A stretch of DNA of 64,000 nucleotides, taken from Strix aluco (taxonomy: Eukaryota; Chordata; Aves; Strigiformes; Strigidae). The notes beneath the pieces were generated by a model. It worked only from the letters and a program-made list of their open reading frames with translations, searched no databases and was not told the origin of the DNA. The DNA lies in contig NC_133932.1 of assembly GCF_031877795.1 (NCBI RefSeq), positions 22,260,180-22,324,179 of the forward strand, read 5' to 3'. Below, piece by piece: positions 1-10,814 of this stretch. Every line of letters starts with the position of its first letter. Within the stretch, counting starts at the first letter, position 1. The position numbers were made by a program, and so were the translations under genes.

Positions 1-655
1 GTGCCTCCTGAAACAGCACTCTGCTGAAGCACAGTATACAGGGTGCCTAAGGATTTTTGATTGAAGTTCTAATCAGTAACTGCAAAAATAATTGTGTGAG
101 AAACTGGAAAGAGGGAGATGTTTTATATACATGGAGAGCAAGCTGGGCAGCATGTTAAGCATCGCTTTTCCCCATCTGCAAGGACAGGCCCAATCTGGGT
201 TTTTTTCACACACAGTCACAGTCAGATTTGTATTACACCCCTTTCCTTGCAACATGTTTTTTACCTGATGCAGTTCACAGAATTACATTTTGCCTGGAAC
301 ACTCCCTAAACTGCTGTGAAAGACATCGCTGTTTTTAATCACTGGTTTACTCTCAAAACTGCGAAGCACTGAATGCAGCTGATTGCATCTTAGGAAAGAT
401 CAAATCCTCCTCCTTCAGCAGCAGCCCCCATTTTATTGGTGTCAGAAAGTCAGTCCAGACGCTTCCCCCCCACCCCCCACCCCCTCCTTTGCAGGGCAAT
501 GAATTGACAATTCACAGGGAAATGTAAAAGGCAGAGAGGAACCAACCCCCAGGTGCAGCCCGCCACACATGCCCCAATAAATAATCTTGTATAGCACCAA
601 CACAGCAGCTCCTTGTGCAGTGACGTACCGGGCAACTCATAAACATTGGTAAAGA
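1..655. other. Flank with no recognised feature
   Basis: Unique-looking, moderately AT-rich sequence to the left of the CpG island. The open frames here are short and overlap on both strands, with no splice-flanked exon and no repeat that I recognise. If the leftward gene proposed from the exon at 2222-2282 is real, this stretch is part of its first intron. Confidence 0.5.
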
Positions 656-707
656 ATACAAATAATCTGCCGGACGAAACTGTCCCTTGCAGTTGCCAGG
701 CGCACCG

Positions 708-724
708 CCCCCCCCCCCCCCCCC
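708..724. repeat. 17-C mononucleotide run
   Basis: An uninterrupted run of 17 C inside the CpG island. Together with the 13-G runs at 770-782 and 1467-1479 it is a candidate for G-quadruplex or i-motif structure and for sequencing length error. Confidence 0.85.
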
Positions 725-769
725 TTCCCTTCACTCTCGCCTCCACGGCCGGTAACTTCCCCGGGCGGT

Positions 770-782
770 GGGGGGGGGGGGG
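770..782. repeat. 13-G mononucleotide run
   Basis: Thirteen consecutive G, about 45 bp right of the C run at 708-724, so the two tracts could pair with each other. Assembly length is doubtful in such runs. Confidence 0.8.
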
Positions 783-1466
783 CACTCGGCGGCTTCTGGC
801 CGGGGGGGACCGGGGGGTGCGAGGCTCGTGCGAGGCTCCGCTCCCGCGACGGGCTGCCAGCCGCTGCTCCCCCCGGAGATCGCCCGACCCATGACGCAGC
901 CGAGGGAAACGCGAAATATATTAAACTTGACGCGAAATGGCACGACGAAGGCGAGAGGATAAAAAAAAAAAATAATTCTTACAAGGTCACTTAGTTTAAT
1001 CGTCTCTTCGCTTCTCCCTCCCACACCGACATGCCCCGTACGCCGAGCGAGGGAAGGGAAGGGAGGCAGGAGGGGAGATTCGCCCCGCCGCCCCCGGCCG
1101 CTCAGCAGCGGCGGCCGCCTGACCCCGCTCCGCCCGCCGGGCCGCCGCCTGCCCCGACCCGCGCCGCCGGCCCTCACCTCCCGCCCGCCCCGCGCGGGCC
1201 CCACAGGGCGGCGGGGGAAGGGGGGGCCGGGGGTACCGCGCCGCCATCCCGCCGCTGAGGGGGCAAACTCCGGGCGGCAGCGCAGCGCCGCGGGCCCGGC
1301 TGGCGGCCCGCCTGCTCCCCCCCCCGCCCGCCACCACCGGGCGGGAGAGGTCGGGGGGGGCGGGAGATCTCCCGCGGGCAGACGCGGCGGCCACCGGCAC
1401 CCTCGGAGCGTGCCGCGGGTTTCCCCGCCGCGGCGGCCGCTACGTTCGACTTGGACGGATAACGAT

Positions 1467-1479
1467 GGGGGGGGGGGGG
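1467..1479. repeat. 13-G mononucleotide run
   Basis: Thirteen consecutive G in the CpG island, flanked by further G-rich triplets up to about 1520. It could form a quadruplex. Confidence 0.8.
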
Positions 1480-2221
1480 AGGTGGCGGTGCGGCGGTGGG
1501 GAGGAGGGAGAGGGGAATGCATCCAGCCTGGAAACTAGCTGCAGGATGAGCCGCCTGGAGCAGGGTGGCGAAGGGATCCGCTGCTGAACCCCGGCTCATC
1601 CGATTACCCCACCTATAGATTCTATACCTCACCTACAGACACGCATTGTCGGCGGCGGCGCGACCGAGGCACGGACCCCCCCGCCCGTGGCTCCCCCCCG
1701 CGCCGGTCTCCCCGCCGGGGAGGCACGGCTGGAGCCCGCACGTTTCCCCGGGATGTTGTTGCAGCGCACACGCCGCTGCTGCGGCTGCACTCGCACTTTC
1801 GGGGGCACGTTTGCGGCGGGCGAGCGGGGAGGGGACGGGGAGTTGAAGGGGTGGCTGCAGGGGGTGGCGAGCGACTGGCGGTGGCTGGGGAGGGAGAAGC
1901 GCGGAGGGCGAACGAGGGCGGGAAGAGGCTGCCGGGGAAGGGCAGGAAGGGTTAACGGCCGTGCGGCGCTTTAGCGCTGGATAGCGCTACCCGAGCGGGA
2001 GGCTGGGGGCGCCCGGCGAGGAGAGGGCGGCGGGGAGCGGGGGGAGCCACTGGAGGGGCGAGAGAGGGAGGGAGCGGGTCAGGAGCGGGGCGGCGGGGAG
2101 GAAGGGCGGGGGTGGGCAGCGGGGCCTGGGGTGCCCCGGGCCGCGGCGGTGCCCCCCGGGGTCCCTCCCTCCCTCGCTCCCCCCCTCCCCGCGCGGGGCA
2201 GGGGTGGGGAGGAGGCGGTAC

Positions 2222-2282
2222 CTTGTACGAGGATCCCGCAGAGGCTGTAGAAGCGCAGGAGTGCGCCGGGCTGCAGCCGCAT
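2222..2282 (-). CDS. Candidate first coding exon, signal-peptide-like N-terminus, unidentified gene
   Basis: Read on the minus strand, an ATG at 2282 with A at -3 and G at -1 opens a frame of 20 codons plus one base. The peptide begins MRLQPGALLRFYSLCGIL. A basic residue at position 2 and a hydrophobic stretch over residues 7-19 resemble a secretory signal peptide or signal anchor. The frame runs into an exon-end sequence CAAG followed by GTACC at 2221, an acceptable splice donor that leaves a phase-1 intron. The exon lies in the core of a CpG island with CCAAT and GC boxes upstream of it on its own strand, as expected of a first exon. The rest of the gene would lie left of the window. I do not recognise the protein. 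The alternative is a chance frame in GC-rich leader sequence, since 61 nt is too short for codon statistics. Confidence 0.4.
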
Positions 2283-2432
2283 CCTGGGGGCTCCCCTCGG
2301 GCTGGGTGGGCGCCAGGCACGCAGGTCCGCAGCCTCCCGCCGCTCCGCTCTCCGGGCGCTTCCTTCCCCCCGCAGGAGCCGCCGCCGCCGCCGCCTCCGC
2401 CGCAGTGTCTCCCTCGCTGTATCCAGTGGGGT

Positions 2433-2460
2433 GAGGAGGAGGAGGAGGAGGAGGAGGAGG
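2433..2460. repeat. (GAG)n trinucleotide repeat
   Basis: About nine uninterrupted GAG/GGA triplets, followed by degenerate GA-rich sequence to about 2510. A CCG triplet array lies just to the left near 2379-2400. If transcribed rightward this is untranslated leader, and no protein context supports a glutamate repeat. Confidence 0.85.
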
Positions 2461-2641
2461 ACCAGGGTCGCGGGGGTGGATTGGGGAGGGAGGAGGAGGA
2501 CGAGGAGGGGGGAGCGGCTCTCTCCGCTGGCTCCGGCGCTGCTGGGCAGGTTCAGGTTCCCCCCGCGGAGCGGTGTCGGGTGCCCCCGCTGGCTCCCCTT
2601 GCCCCTGTCCGGTGTGTCCGCCCGTCCGTCCGCTCGCCTCT

Positions 2642-2674
2642 CCGTCCCGTCCCGTCCCGTCCCGTCCCGTCCCG
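2642..2674. repeat. (CCCGT)n pentanucleotide repeat
   Basis: Roughly six and a half units of CCCGT, five of them perfect from 2646 to 2670. This short minisatellite-like array in the CpG island is probably length-polymorphic. Confidence 0.85.
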
Positions 2675-2804
2675 CTGGCGGGCGGGGGAGCTACGCTGGC
2701 GCCGCGGCGGGCGGGGAGGCGGCGGCGGCTCCGCTCCGCTCCGCTCCCAGCCGCTTCCCGGCTCGAGACACAAGGGCAATCTCCGCTTGCGAGGCTCCCC
2801 TGGC

Positions 2805-2960
2805 CTGGCCCCGCCCCCGCCACTCGCCCCGCCCCTTTCTGCCGGTATCCCCGCCCCTTTCCCCGCCCCCGCGCCACACCCCGGCCCCCCCTGTGCCGCG
2901 GGCACGCCCCTGCCACCGCCTTGGCCGCGCCTCCGCCGGCACGGCACGCCCCTTGGCTCC
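2805..2960. promoter_or_regulatory. GC-box cluster (Sp/KLF sites)
   Basis: Repeated CCGCCCC and CCCCGCCCC cores, with related CACGCCCC elements, occur between 2805 and 2960, spaced about 10-30 bp apart. Such clusters bind Sp1/KLF factors in TATA-less CpG-island promoters. They sit between the leftward exon (2282) and the CCAAT cluster (3005-3210), consistent with the middle of a divergent promoter. Confidence 0.6.
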
Positions 2961-3004
2961 CGCACCGCCCCCTCAGGTGGGTGTGTGACTGGCAGCGGGA
3001 ATGT

Positions 3005-3210
3005 CCAATGGAAAGCCCCGGGCTTCGGCCGGACTGCCAATGAGGCGGTGACGGAGGAGGTGCGAGACGCCAGGTTACAAAACTAACGGGCGTTTCTCGG
3101 AGTCCTCAGCCGCCAGCGAGGTGCCAGACCCTACCTCCTGCGCCGCTGAGTGGCAGCCGGCTCGGGCCAATCGCGAGGAGACCCGGCTCCGCGGCGGCTC
3201 TCCAGCCAAT
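3005..3210 (+). promoter_or_regulatory. Cluster of four CCAAT boxes (NF-Y type)
   Basis: CCAAT pentamers lie at 3005-3009, 3037-3041, 3167-3171 and 3206-3210, all in the same orientation. Two of the spacings are 32 and 39 bp. The flanks (CCAATGG, CCAATGA, CCAATCG, CCAATGG) fit NF-Y preferences. A TGACGG half-CRE lies at 3049, and GC boxes follow immediately at 3211-3240. NF-Y plus Sp1 arrangements like this are typical of bidirectional and cell-cycle promoters. I looked for the ERSE form (CCAAT-N9-CCACG) and did not find it. Confidence 0.7.
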
Positions 3211-3239
3211 GGGCGGGGAGCGATGGGGCGGGGCGGGCG

Positions 3240-3561
3240 GCGGGGCGCTGTCCACACCCGGTCCTGAAGCGGCGGCGCGCGCGGCGAGGCGCGGGGGTGC
3301 CCGGCAGCGGCCGCCGCCGCCGCCGCTTGAGGAGGGGAGGGGCCGCCCCGGGGCAGAGCGCGGCGGGAAGGGGGCGGGGCGGGGCGGGCGTGAGACGCCT
3401 CCCGGCGCACCCCCCGCCCTGGCGGCACGGGAAGGAGCGGGGCCCGGAGCCCACAGGCAGGCGCGGGGGCGAGGCGCACCGGCGGCGGGGCCGTGGGGCC
3501 GGGACCGCAGCGCGAATCCAGCGGCCCCGCCGGCTGCCCCGGAGGTGCGAGGAACTGGCAG
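3240..3561 (+). other. Possible rightward 5' exon ending at a consensus donor
   Basis: CAG followed by GTGAGG at 3562 is a near-consensus splice donor, and a second candidate, GGG|GTAAGC, lies at 3676. Both lie just right of the CCAAT and GC-box cluster, where a rightward transcript would begin. I see no convincing coding frame leading into either donor, so this would be a non-coding first exon. The start coordinate is arbitrary. It is inferred from position and donor quality only. Confidence 0.3.
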
Positions 3562-3764
3562 GTGAGGGGAGGGGGGTGCTGCGGCCGCCCCGCCCGCGCC
3601 GGCGGGCCGCCCGCCCCTCTGGGCGTGCAGGCCTGCGGCCGCCAGCTCCTCCGCGGCGCCGACGGGGAAAAACGGGGGTAAGCACCCGCGAGCCGCGGCC
3701 GGAGCCGGGGGCTGCGGGAAGCACCCAGGCGGTTGGCTGCCGTCCTTGCAGGGGAGGCGTAAAG

Positions 3765-6700
3765 TCCCTTCTCCGCTCTCTGCTTTTCCTCCCGTCTCCC
3801 TGAAAGCGGCAGATGAAAGAAGGATTGTCTGAGTCTCCCGAGTATCCTCAGAATTAAACACGTATAGGTACCTTCACCAGAGCAGCAGTAAGACCGGCTC
3901 CTTCTGTGAGGTACCCAGGCAATAGCAATAAAGAAGTTTCTGGACTTTTCGCAGTGTTGTCTGGACTCTGAATGTAGTAAAATAAGTTTTGTATTTGAAG
4001 GCTTTCTTTGGGAGGGTTTGTAGCATTCAGCTAGGAGTCCTAAATGGCTTATGGTCTAAAAGATAAGACCCTGCATGTGAGAAATCCAGGATGGCAGGCT
4101 GCTTCTTCAGGTCTGCGTGTTTGGTGTTTAGCACAGTATCATTCACCTTTTCGCAAAACCTCCTAGCAAAATCAGAAAACCTTATTTTTAAGTTGCTGGA
4201 TCTGCCTGTAAATGTCTATGGAGGGAACTGAGTTGCGGTATCTCAGAGAAAGCAGGATTCCCCTGCACCCAAATGCTTATAATGATCAGGTATTTCTCCA
4301 CTTCTGGTTCCATCCTTTTTCTATCAAGATTTGCTCTCCAACAGGATGCAGTATGTTTCGCACAGTACCCCTCTGAATTTCCACCTTGATGTTCCATTCT
4401 TTAACACCAAAGGGCTTTTATTGAGATAAACAAGTGATGAAATAGTCTTACCTATAGGAGAGGGAGGCTGTTCAAAAGCTCATTTCTCTGAAGAGTGTGT
4501 GGTCTCAGATCATTAAGGAAGTGCTGACAGTTGTCAACTTCACCTTAAAGAGCTTGCAGGAGAGTGGGATCGAGGAAGTTATGTATTCTCTAGTCGTATG
4601 TTCCACTTTGTTCGTTAGTGAGTGATGATTATGCCTAGCAACAGTTCAGACTGCATGAGGATTTACACTGAGTTCCCCCTATCTCCAAAAGATGTCCACG
4701 CACAGTACAGAATCAAATTACAGAATGACATTTTAAAGTTCTGTGTGATTTTGTATCAAATGAACATCATGCACATCTCCATGCCTTTAGTAGGTTACTT
4801 GAACACTATCAAAGGCGTTGCACTGGAATGTCTCCTAGGATGGGGAAGCATTTGAAGCGTGTCTCTGGTGGGATGAGTAGATTCTTGCTTTACTTGTTTT
4901 TTATTGCTACTGAAAAAATAAACGATAGGCAAAGGTTTTACCACTGTTTTGAGGGTTCAGTGCATGTAAAGCACATGAACGGGGAATGAGTCTCAAAATA
5001 TTTTAGAAGTCTTACAAAAAGGAACAAGTCATCATTTTTAATGCAGCACTAAAAATGTCAACAAATGCTCAAAACTTGCATTTTTTTTGGTTGGGGGAAG
5101 AAATTAAAAAAGCCATTCCGACAAAATAAGTAATTTAAACCCTTCGCTAAATCAGGACCGTAATCCCTCTTGACGTGCTTGTGCATTAATTATGATAACT
5201 GAGAGCTCTGTACTTCTGACAAAACATACTTTTCATTGTAGTCTTGTTCCAGAAGTGCTATAGGAAAGATACAGGTGTCTCGTGACATTTGGTGTCAGCT
5301 CACATCTAAACCTGATGTAGATGGGACAGAACGTTGTAATCAGTCTGTGGAGCTGGAGCTCTGGCACAGAATGGCCAGAAGCCTCATTACATCCAGACCA
5401 AAGGGGCAACAGGGACTCTTCAGGCAATACACTTCAGAACAGAGTAAAAAGTAATACCCTAAAATTTCAGCAGGAGATAATGCTGAGAAGCAGATGCAGA
5501 AGGTAAACGCTTTATCAGAACCAGAAAAAAGTTCTTCTGTGTTACCCTGATATCCATCATGCTGATACTTACAAATATTCCTAATGCTAAACAAAACAAA
5601 GTAGTTTAGTCTCCAAGCATGATTCGGAAAGAGTCCGCAAGTTTTTCCTGTGGCTGAATTGGTAAATAGCAAGTCGTCCGCCTTCCCCTACACTTTCAGC
5701 CTCGATCTTATATTGCACTCTCCTACCTCACAGGTTTTTTATTGTTTGTGTTCACTGAACAACTAACAGACAAAGCCTTCCTCTAGCAGAGCAGCCAGCT
5801 TTTTTAGTTGTTTCCTCTCAATTATTTCCTGTTCATCCTTTTCTAGACGGCATAGATTTCACAGGTGTCAGTGAATAGTTGATGAAACAGTGTGCAGCCC
5901 CGATAGGCAGCTCAGATCACTAACCACTTAATTTCCCGGTCCACTACATGTTCTATTAATTTGCTTGCACACTTTTTTCTCCCAATCAACAAGACTTCGG
6001 GCTTCTCTCTGAACAGCTAAATTCCACCTCCTCTAGAAGGAGCTGTCTGTGTTGTATTGGGTCAGTCTACCTCTAGAGTTTGCCTTGAAAGACAAGCAAA
6101 ATCTGAAGGGATAAACATGATTTTAATGATGCACCCGGGGAAGGCTTATTTATTTGACAAAACATTCTGGTTCTTTTAAATTCAGCAAACAGTGGAAGAT
6201 GTAGAGAGAATTTAAGGAGAGAGAAATTTCCAGTGTTACAAGCTGTGAAGCATAGCTCTAGAAACACTTTCTCTGTGTTATATTCTAGAATATATATATT
6301 TTTAGTAGATTTTGTATAATCTAGAGGGTAGTGAAGAAGTAGTCAAAATATGATTGCAGAGTTCCAACAACAGCAAAAAAGCCCCACAGGAAATAAGGTA
6401 TGGAGAAGGCAAGCTGGTAGTGACAGAAGTTAGAAACAGATTCTATCCTGACTTGCAATACTGCTAAACACTCATGATCACATTTAAAATAGTAATTTGG
6501 AAAGTGAGACTTATTTACATGGCTCAACCAAATATGTTGTGACAAAACCCCCGTGCAGCTGCCACCTAGCCTTACAGAAAAATCTGGTTGGATAACAGCC
6601 ATCTCTTGCAGCCGCAAGTCCTTAATTCCTGTCTTTGCCCCCTCCCACCTGGCAGCATGGCGTCCCTAGGGCAGAGGGTCCCTCTCCAGAAGGTGGCATG

Positions 6701-6845
6701 TACTGTCACAGAAAGTGCATTTCCCTGCCCAGGGCGCTGTCATGGGCCTGTGTGGAAATCAGAGGATCAGATGTACATCGACTGAAGTCTCTGTATTTGG
6801 TTTTTATGTCACCCCTTTGCCATATTTTGGCAGCTGGAACAGAAG
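3765..6845. other. AT-rich intron-like sequence, nothing recognised
   Basis: The sequence drops sharply out of the CpG island into ordinary AT-rich DNA. Open frames are all under about 110 codons and lack acceptor and donor flanks in the right phase. No repeat family was recognised. If the rightward gene exists, this is the beginning of its first intron. Confidence 0.5.
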
Positions 6846-6851
6846 GGTTGG

Positions 6852-6898
6852 GGTTTGGTTTGGTTTGGTTTGGTTTGGTTTGGTTTGGTTTGGTTTGG
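6852..6898. repeat. (GGTTT)n pentanucleotide repeat
   Basis: About nine and a half nearly perfect GGTTT units, followed by degenerate G/T-rich sequence to about 6960. The array is read as an open frame in all phases, which explains the short repetitive ORFs over it. It is not a telomeric TTAGGG array. Confidence 0.9.
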
Positions 6899-6899
6899 G

Positions 6900-8925
6900 T
6901 GAGAAATTTTGAGTGGTGGAGGTGAGTTGCTGTTGTTTTAAATGATGTGGGTTTGGTTGAAGCTGATTCCTAAAAAAAAAATTGGATAACATTTACTTAC
7001 CAGATGCCAGCAAAAATGCATTGGTTTGAACAAATACTGTAACTACTAATTTAGTTAAATCTATCCAACTGTGAAAATATATTGGCGTGAATAAAAATAT
7101 ATAGACATGAAACGCATTGCATTTTTTTGTTTGAAAAAAATTGGCTTCAGTAAAGAGCAATTGAAGTTTGAAAATATGCTCCCAAGAAGAAATGTGTTCA
7201 TTTCCATAAAACATATTGGTGTGTAAATATACAGTATGTATCAGTTCCAGAACAATATTATGAATTCAGTGAAATTTTGTTCTGTGTTAGTTAGTAAGAT
7301 GAACCAAGTAAAAGGAATTGCATGCTGCAATTACTACATATAAAATATGTGTGGGATGTAGTCCCATTTATATAGCAATTATAAATGTGAGATATTTCAC
7401 TGGCTTTTGGAGGAGGAAAAAGTCCATAAAACAGCACTGTCGATGCAATGCCAATGCAAAGTGAACCAAGGTCAAACCAAACTGATATCATTCTTATTGA
7501 AAAGTACCTAATGTACACTTTGAGTTGGTGAAAATAATTGCAGATGAGAATTACCAATGGTGAGTGAAAGCAGAATTACCTTATTCATTACCTGACCTGT
7601 CATCCGTGTAATTTGTGGAATGAAGACACAGAAAAAATGGTGCTGGTAACATGATTCTCCATACATCCTAGTTAGGTCCTCCTCCTCCCGAGTGTTTGAT
7701 AATGAGCAAAAGTGTGTGCTTTCCTACATCTTCTGTCAATGGAGACACAACTACTGGAAGAAATTTTAAATTTACTTACCCCAAACCACAAAATTATGGA
7801 ACTATGTAACACCTCTGAGATCTTTATTTACTTATGATTTAAGTATGTATAATGTACATTACACTTTGCCATAAAAACATATTACCACATGGAATTAATT
7901 AGAGACTAATTGTGTTTTAAATATGCTTGGATGAACATGTTTACACATAGTTTAGAATACGTCCTGGCTAACATCTTTGAAATATATATTTACCCAATTA
8001 TCTATTGTTTTGTTATTTCTGATGCTTTGTAATTTTTAATTGCTTTGTGTTTCATTACTTATACACAGATTATGTGATGTGTTGAAAAAAACCCTCTCTT
8101 GCACCCAGCTGAAGTGACAAAGGAATATTCAAAACTCAGTAAAAAGGAACTTGTTCGTTCTATAGAACATAGTGTCATCCATTTTACTTTCTTAAGAACA
8201 TTTTTGATTACTGACACCAGCACATTTACAATGATTTTTTCAGACATTTTGGTAATTTAAAAGGAGTCTCTAAACATTTGGACTCAAGATTTGTTTTTTT
8301 CAGACCAAGATTTTCACATTAGTGCATCCTGAATTGAAAATGTTTTCAGATACAAGTCAGAAGTATTTTAGCTGATCCAGAGTAAGACTCAAAGAATTGA
8401 ACAAATACATTGTTTGCCCATACTAAAGACTCCTAAGATGTTTGTTCTAGCACATCCTTGCTTTAAAAAAAAGGTTTTAAGACTTGATAGGGCCTTTCTG
8501 TCAGGAGTATTTCTTTTGCTGTCTCTATGAAAATCAGCCCAAGGCATAAGCCCCGGGGAAATTAAAAAATGCACACAACTGACTTAAAAGATCATAGCCT
8601 TTAAAATTTCTACACATTCTGTCACTACTTAGCATTCTTCTATGAGTTAGATGAGCTAGCAGTGAAACAAAGCCATCCAGCCAGACTGGATTACTATTGC
8701 TCTTTCTAGCAATGAGAATGAGATTTTGTCAGATGGCGTAATGTTAGATACCACAGCTAGGAGCAGAAAGAGTAGACTCTACTCAGCTTGTGTCTGAACA
8801 GTTCTGATGCTACAGTGGTCCTTAATGAAGACCTACTTGGTTGTGACATGTCATGCACACCAAAGTTCTCTTCAGTGAGAAACCAGGGAATACGAGAAAT
8901 TGTGCACTCCAGTTTTTGCCCTGAC
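6900..8925. other. AT-rich non-coding stretch, nothing recognised
   Basis: No exon-like frame and no repeat family that I recognise. Several short frames of 60-90 codons are scattered on the minus strand, with no supporting splice sites. Confidence 0.5.
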
Positions 8926-8929
8926 ATTC

Positions 8930-9440
8930 AGTCAGAATGATGAGGGCATTAATAAGCCTTAATGGTCCTGATGAGCCTCACCTGGGGTCTCCACCCACAC
9001 CCATGAGCCCAGAAGCTCTATTTAAGATGAGCTGTGTTAGAATAGTGCAAGTTTCTACCGTAATCCTACTCCTATCTGGTCATGGAATACTTTGATCCAG
9101 TTTTCAATTAACGGCTTGATCTTTGCCTACCTCATTCTATGGACCTGCCTAGTGATCACTGCTCCTAGCCTTGACCTGTGGGTTGACTTCCCAGTGTGAT
9201 CTCTGACCTGCTTCATGGCCATGATACTGCCTTATGACCTTCACTCTTGGTTGGACTTCGCTATAATTTCTGGGTCTGTCCATGCTTGAGTACTTTGGGA
9301 CTGAGCTGTGGCTGGTGTGGGCTCTGTCCTGATGGCCTGGGCATCCCTGTGCTCTTGGCTCACCTTTTCATAGGGAGCAGCCCCACTCTTGTTGTTCCCT
9401 ACCAGATGTGGTCTGAGAGAATACAGCACCCAAGAAGTGG
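8930..9440 (+). repeat. Unclassified interspersed repeat, copy A (possible old LTR)
   Basis: A block with higher GC content than its surroundings. Its first part (8945-9010) has a reverse-complement relative at 36735-36795: both share the order GC-TTAATAA-CCTTAATGG, then a CCTGATGAGCC-like stretch, then CTGGGGTCTC. A TATTTAA box-like motif follows at 9020, and the remainder is rich in TGACCT/TTGACC motifs. A shared dispersed sequence with a TATA-like motif suggests an old LTR, but I cannot name the family or define both ends. Frames inside it are not genes. Confidence 0.5.
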
Positions 9441-9479
9441 GAAATAGATCCAGGTCCTTGGTTGTAGAGGTTTGTGTTG

Positions 9480-10180
9480 TCTTTTAAGCTGCTGACACTA
9501 GGCAGAATCAAAACAATGTCATCTGGCCCAAAATAAAAGGAAAAATAGGTAAGGGAGGAAGGAAAAATATATTCAGCAAAGATTTTGGGAAGACTAGCTC
9601 TAGAAAAAGCACAGGTGTAAGGGGTGGTCAGGGTAAAATTAGGACTAGATGTTGAATGGATAAGAAAGGCTGGGATAACACGGAAGTTGAAATCTGGGGG
9701 AAGATGAATTGTTGGTAAGGAAAAACAAAGCAAGGGAAACATGTTGAGACCCCAAGGGGAAAGGAGTGTGTGATCATTCAGGCAAGGAGTTTAGGACCAG
9801 CAGAAAATGATTTGGGAAATAAGAAGTGTAAGATAAATCTGAAAACAAAGTAGAGTTTCAAAGAGGAACTAAGAATCCTTAAGCACGGAAACTGGACCAA
9901 GGAGCCGCAGGATGGGGATCATGAGACAAGACTAGAAAAGAGGTAACAAAGGGAAACTGTGTGGTGATAAAGAGCCAGAAAAGAAAGTCTGTCAATAGAA
10001 AATGACGAAAGCAGAAAAAAAAATCATGGGAAAAGAAAATCAGGACTTAAGTAGTACAACTGACACAGCATGAGCTGAGAAGCCAGAGGATTGGAAAGGG
10101 GAGTGATAAAAGTAGCTGCTGGTGGCTGAGACAGCACAAGGACAGTAACAAAGTTTCGAGTTTTAAGACAAAAAGTAGAA
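9480..10180. other. Purine-rich strand-asymmetric block
   Basis: For about 700 bp the plus strand is dominated by A and G (GGAAGGAAAAAT, AAAGAGG, GGAAACTG and similar), with few pyrimidine tracts, unlike both flanks. It is not a clean tandem repeat. It could be the decayed interior of a retroelement following the repeat at 8930-9440, or a simple compositional domain. Confidence 0.4.
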
Positions 10181-10814
10181 ATGTCTGTACCCAAATTGCT
10201 TTATAGGGCCTGAAACTCAATGTACCTCACTTTCATAGTGCATCGGCTTTCAGTAAGTATCTGAGATTCATGATAAAGTATATATGAGGTTACTCTCTCC
10301 TCGAGGGGACAGTAATTTACTATACCACTCCCTAACTGATGAGCTGAATTGAAAAGGTGTAAGGTGGATTTAAAAGCCTTCTGGTGATCTGTATGGGTAT
10401 CAATGTGATAACATTTTTTTCCCTCATTCACTTTAATGCATTTTAGGGAAATGCTTTCATGTACTGTATATAAGGATCTTACAGTTAGGAGATGTTGATA
10501 ATGAAAGATAAGAACTTGTTGGTTATACAATCTTTATGTTGCTTTTGTATTTTTATATGGTGAACTATATGTGATAGTCCTTCCTTCTGTCTTCATCTGC
10601 ACCTTGATCATCTGTTGTGCTGTTCCAGCCTTCCTCCACATAACACAGAGCCTGGGTGTCATTCAGCCCAAGGAGTAGCTCTAGGGATGATTCATGGTTT
10701 TGAGGAGAAGGAAGACATTGATAGACAGAATCTCTAATTCATTAACTGAAAAAAATTGGAAAATATGGCAGAGGTCTGAAAGAAGAGAAAAGACAGTGTT
10801 AGAGTAATTGGATG

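Larger units (their letters stand above)
660..3760. promoter_or_regulatory. Large CpG island (divergent promoter region)
   Basis: The base composition changes abruptly from AT-rich flanks to more than 3 kb of very GC-rich, CpG-dense sequence, then back to AT-rich by about 3.8 kb. It contains many GC-box cores (GGGCGG or CCGCCC), a CRE-like TGACGTAC near 622, four CCAAT boxes, C runs, G runs and triplet repeats. In vertebrates this marks the 5' end of one or more genes, usually with broad unmethylated promoters. A signal-peptide-like exon reads leftward from 2282, and good donor sites face right at 3562 and 3676, so a bidirectional promoter centred near 2.8-3.3 kb fits best. The long open frames here on both strands (up to about 320 codons) come from the scarcity of AT-rich stop codons and are not supported as genes. 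What is seen is composition and motifs; promoter function is inferred. Confidence 0.85.

Noticed and set aside
3005..3210. ER-stress response element
   Set aside because: CCAAT boxes are present, but the required CCACG nine bases downstream is missing for each of them.
731..3861. Many long open frames on both strands of the CpG island (up to 324 codons)
   Set aside because: They are proline-, arginine-, glycine- and alanine-rich, overlap on all frames and follow from low stop-codon density in GC-rich DNA. No domains and no consistent splice structure.
6852..6898. Interstitial telomere repeat
   Set aside because: The unit is GGTTT, not TTAGGG.
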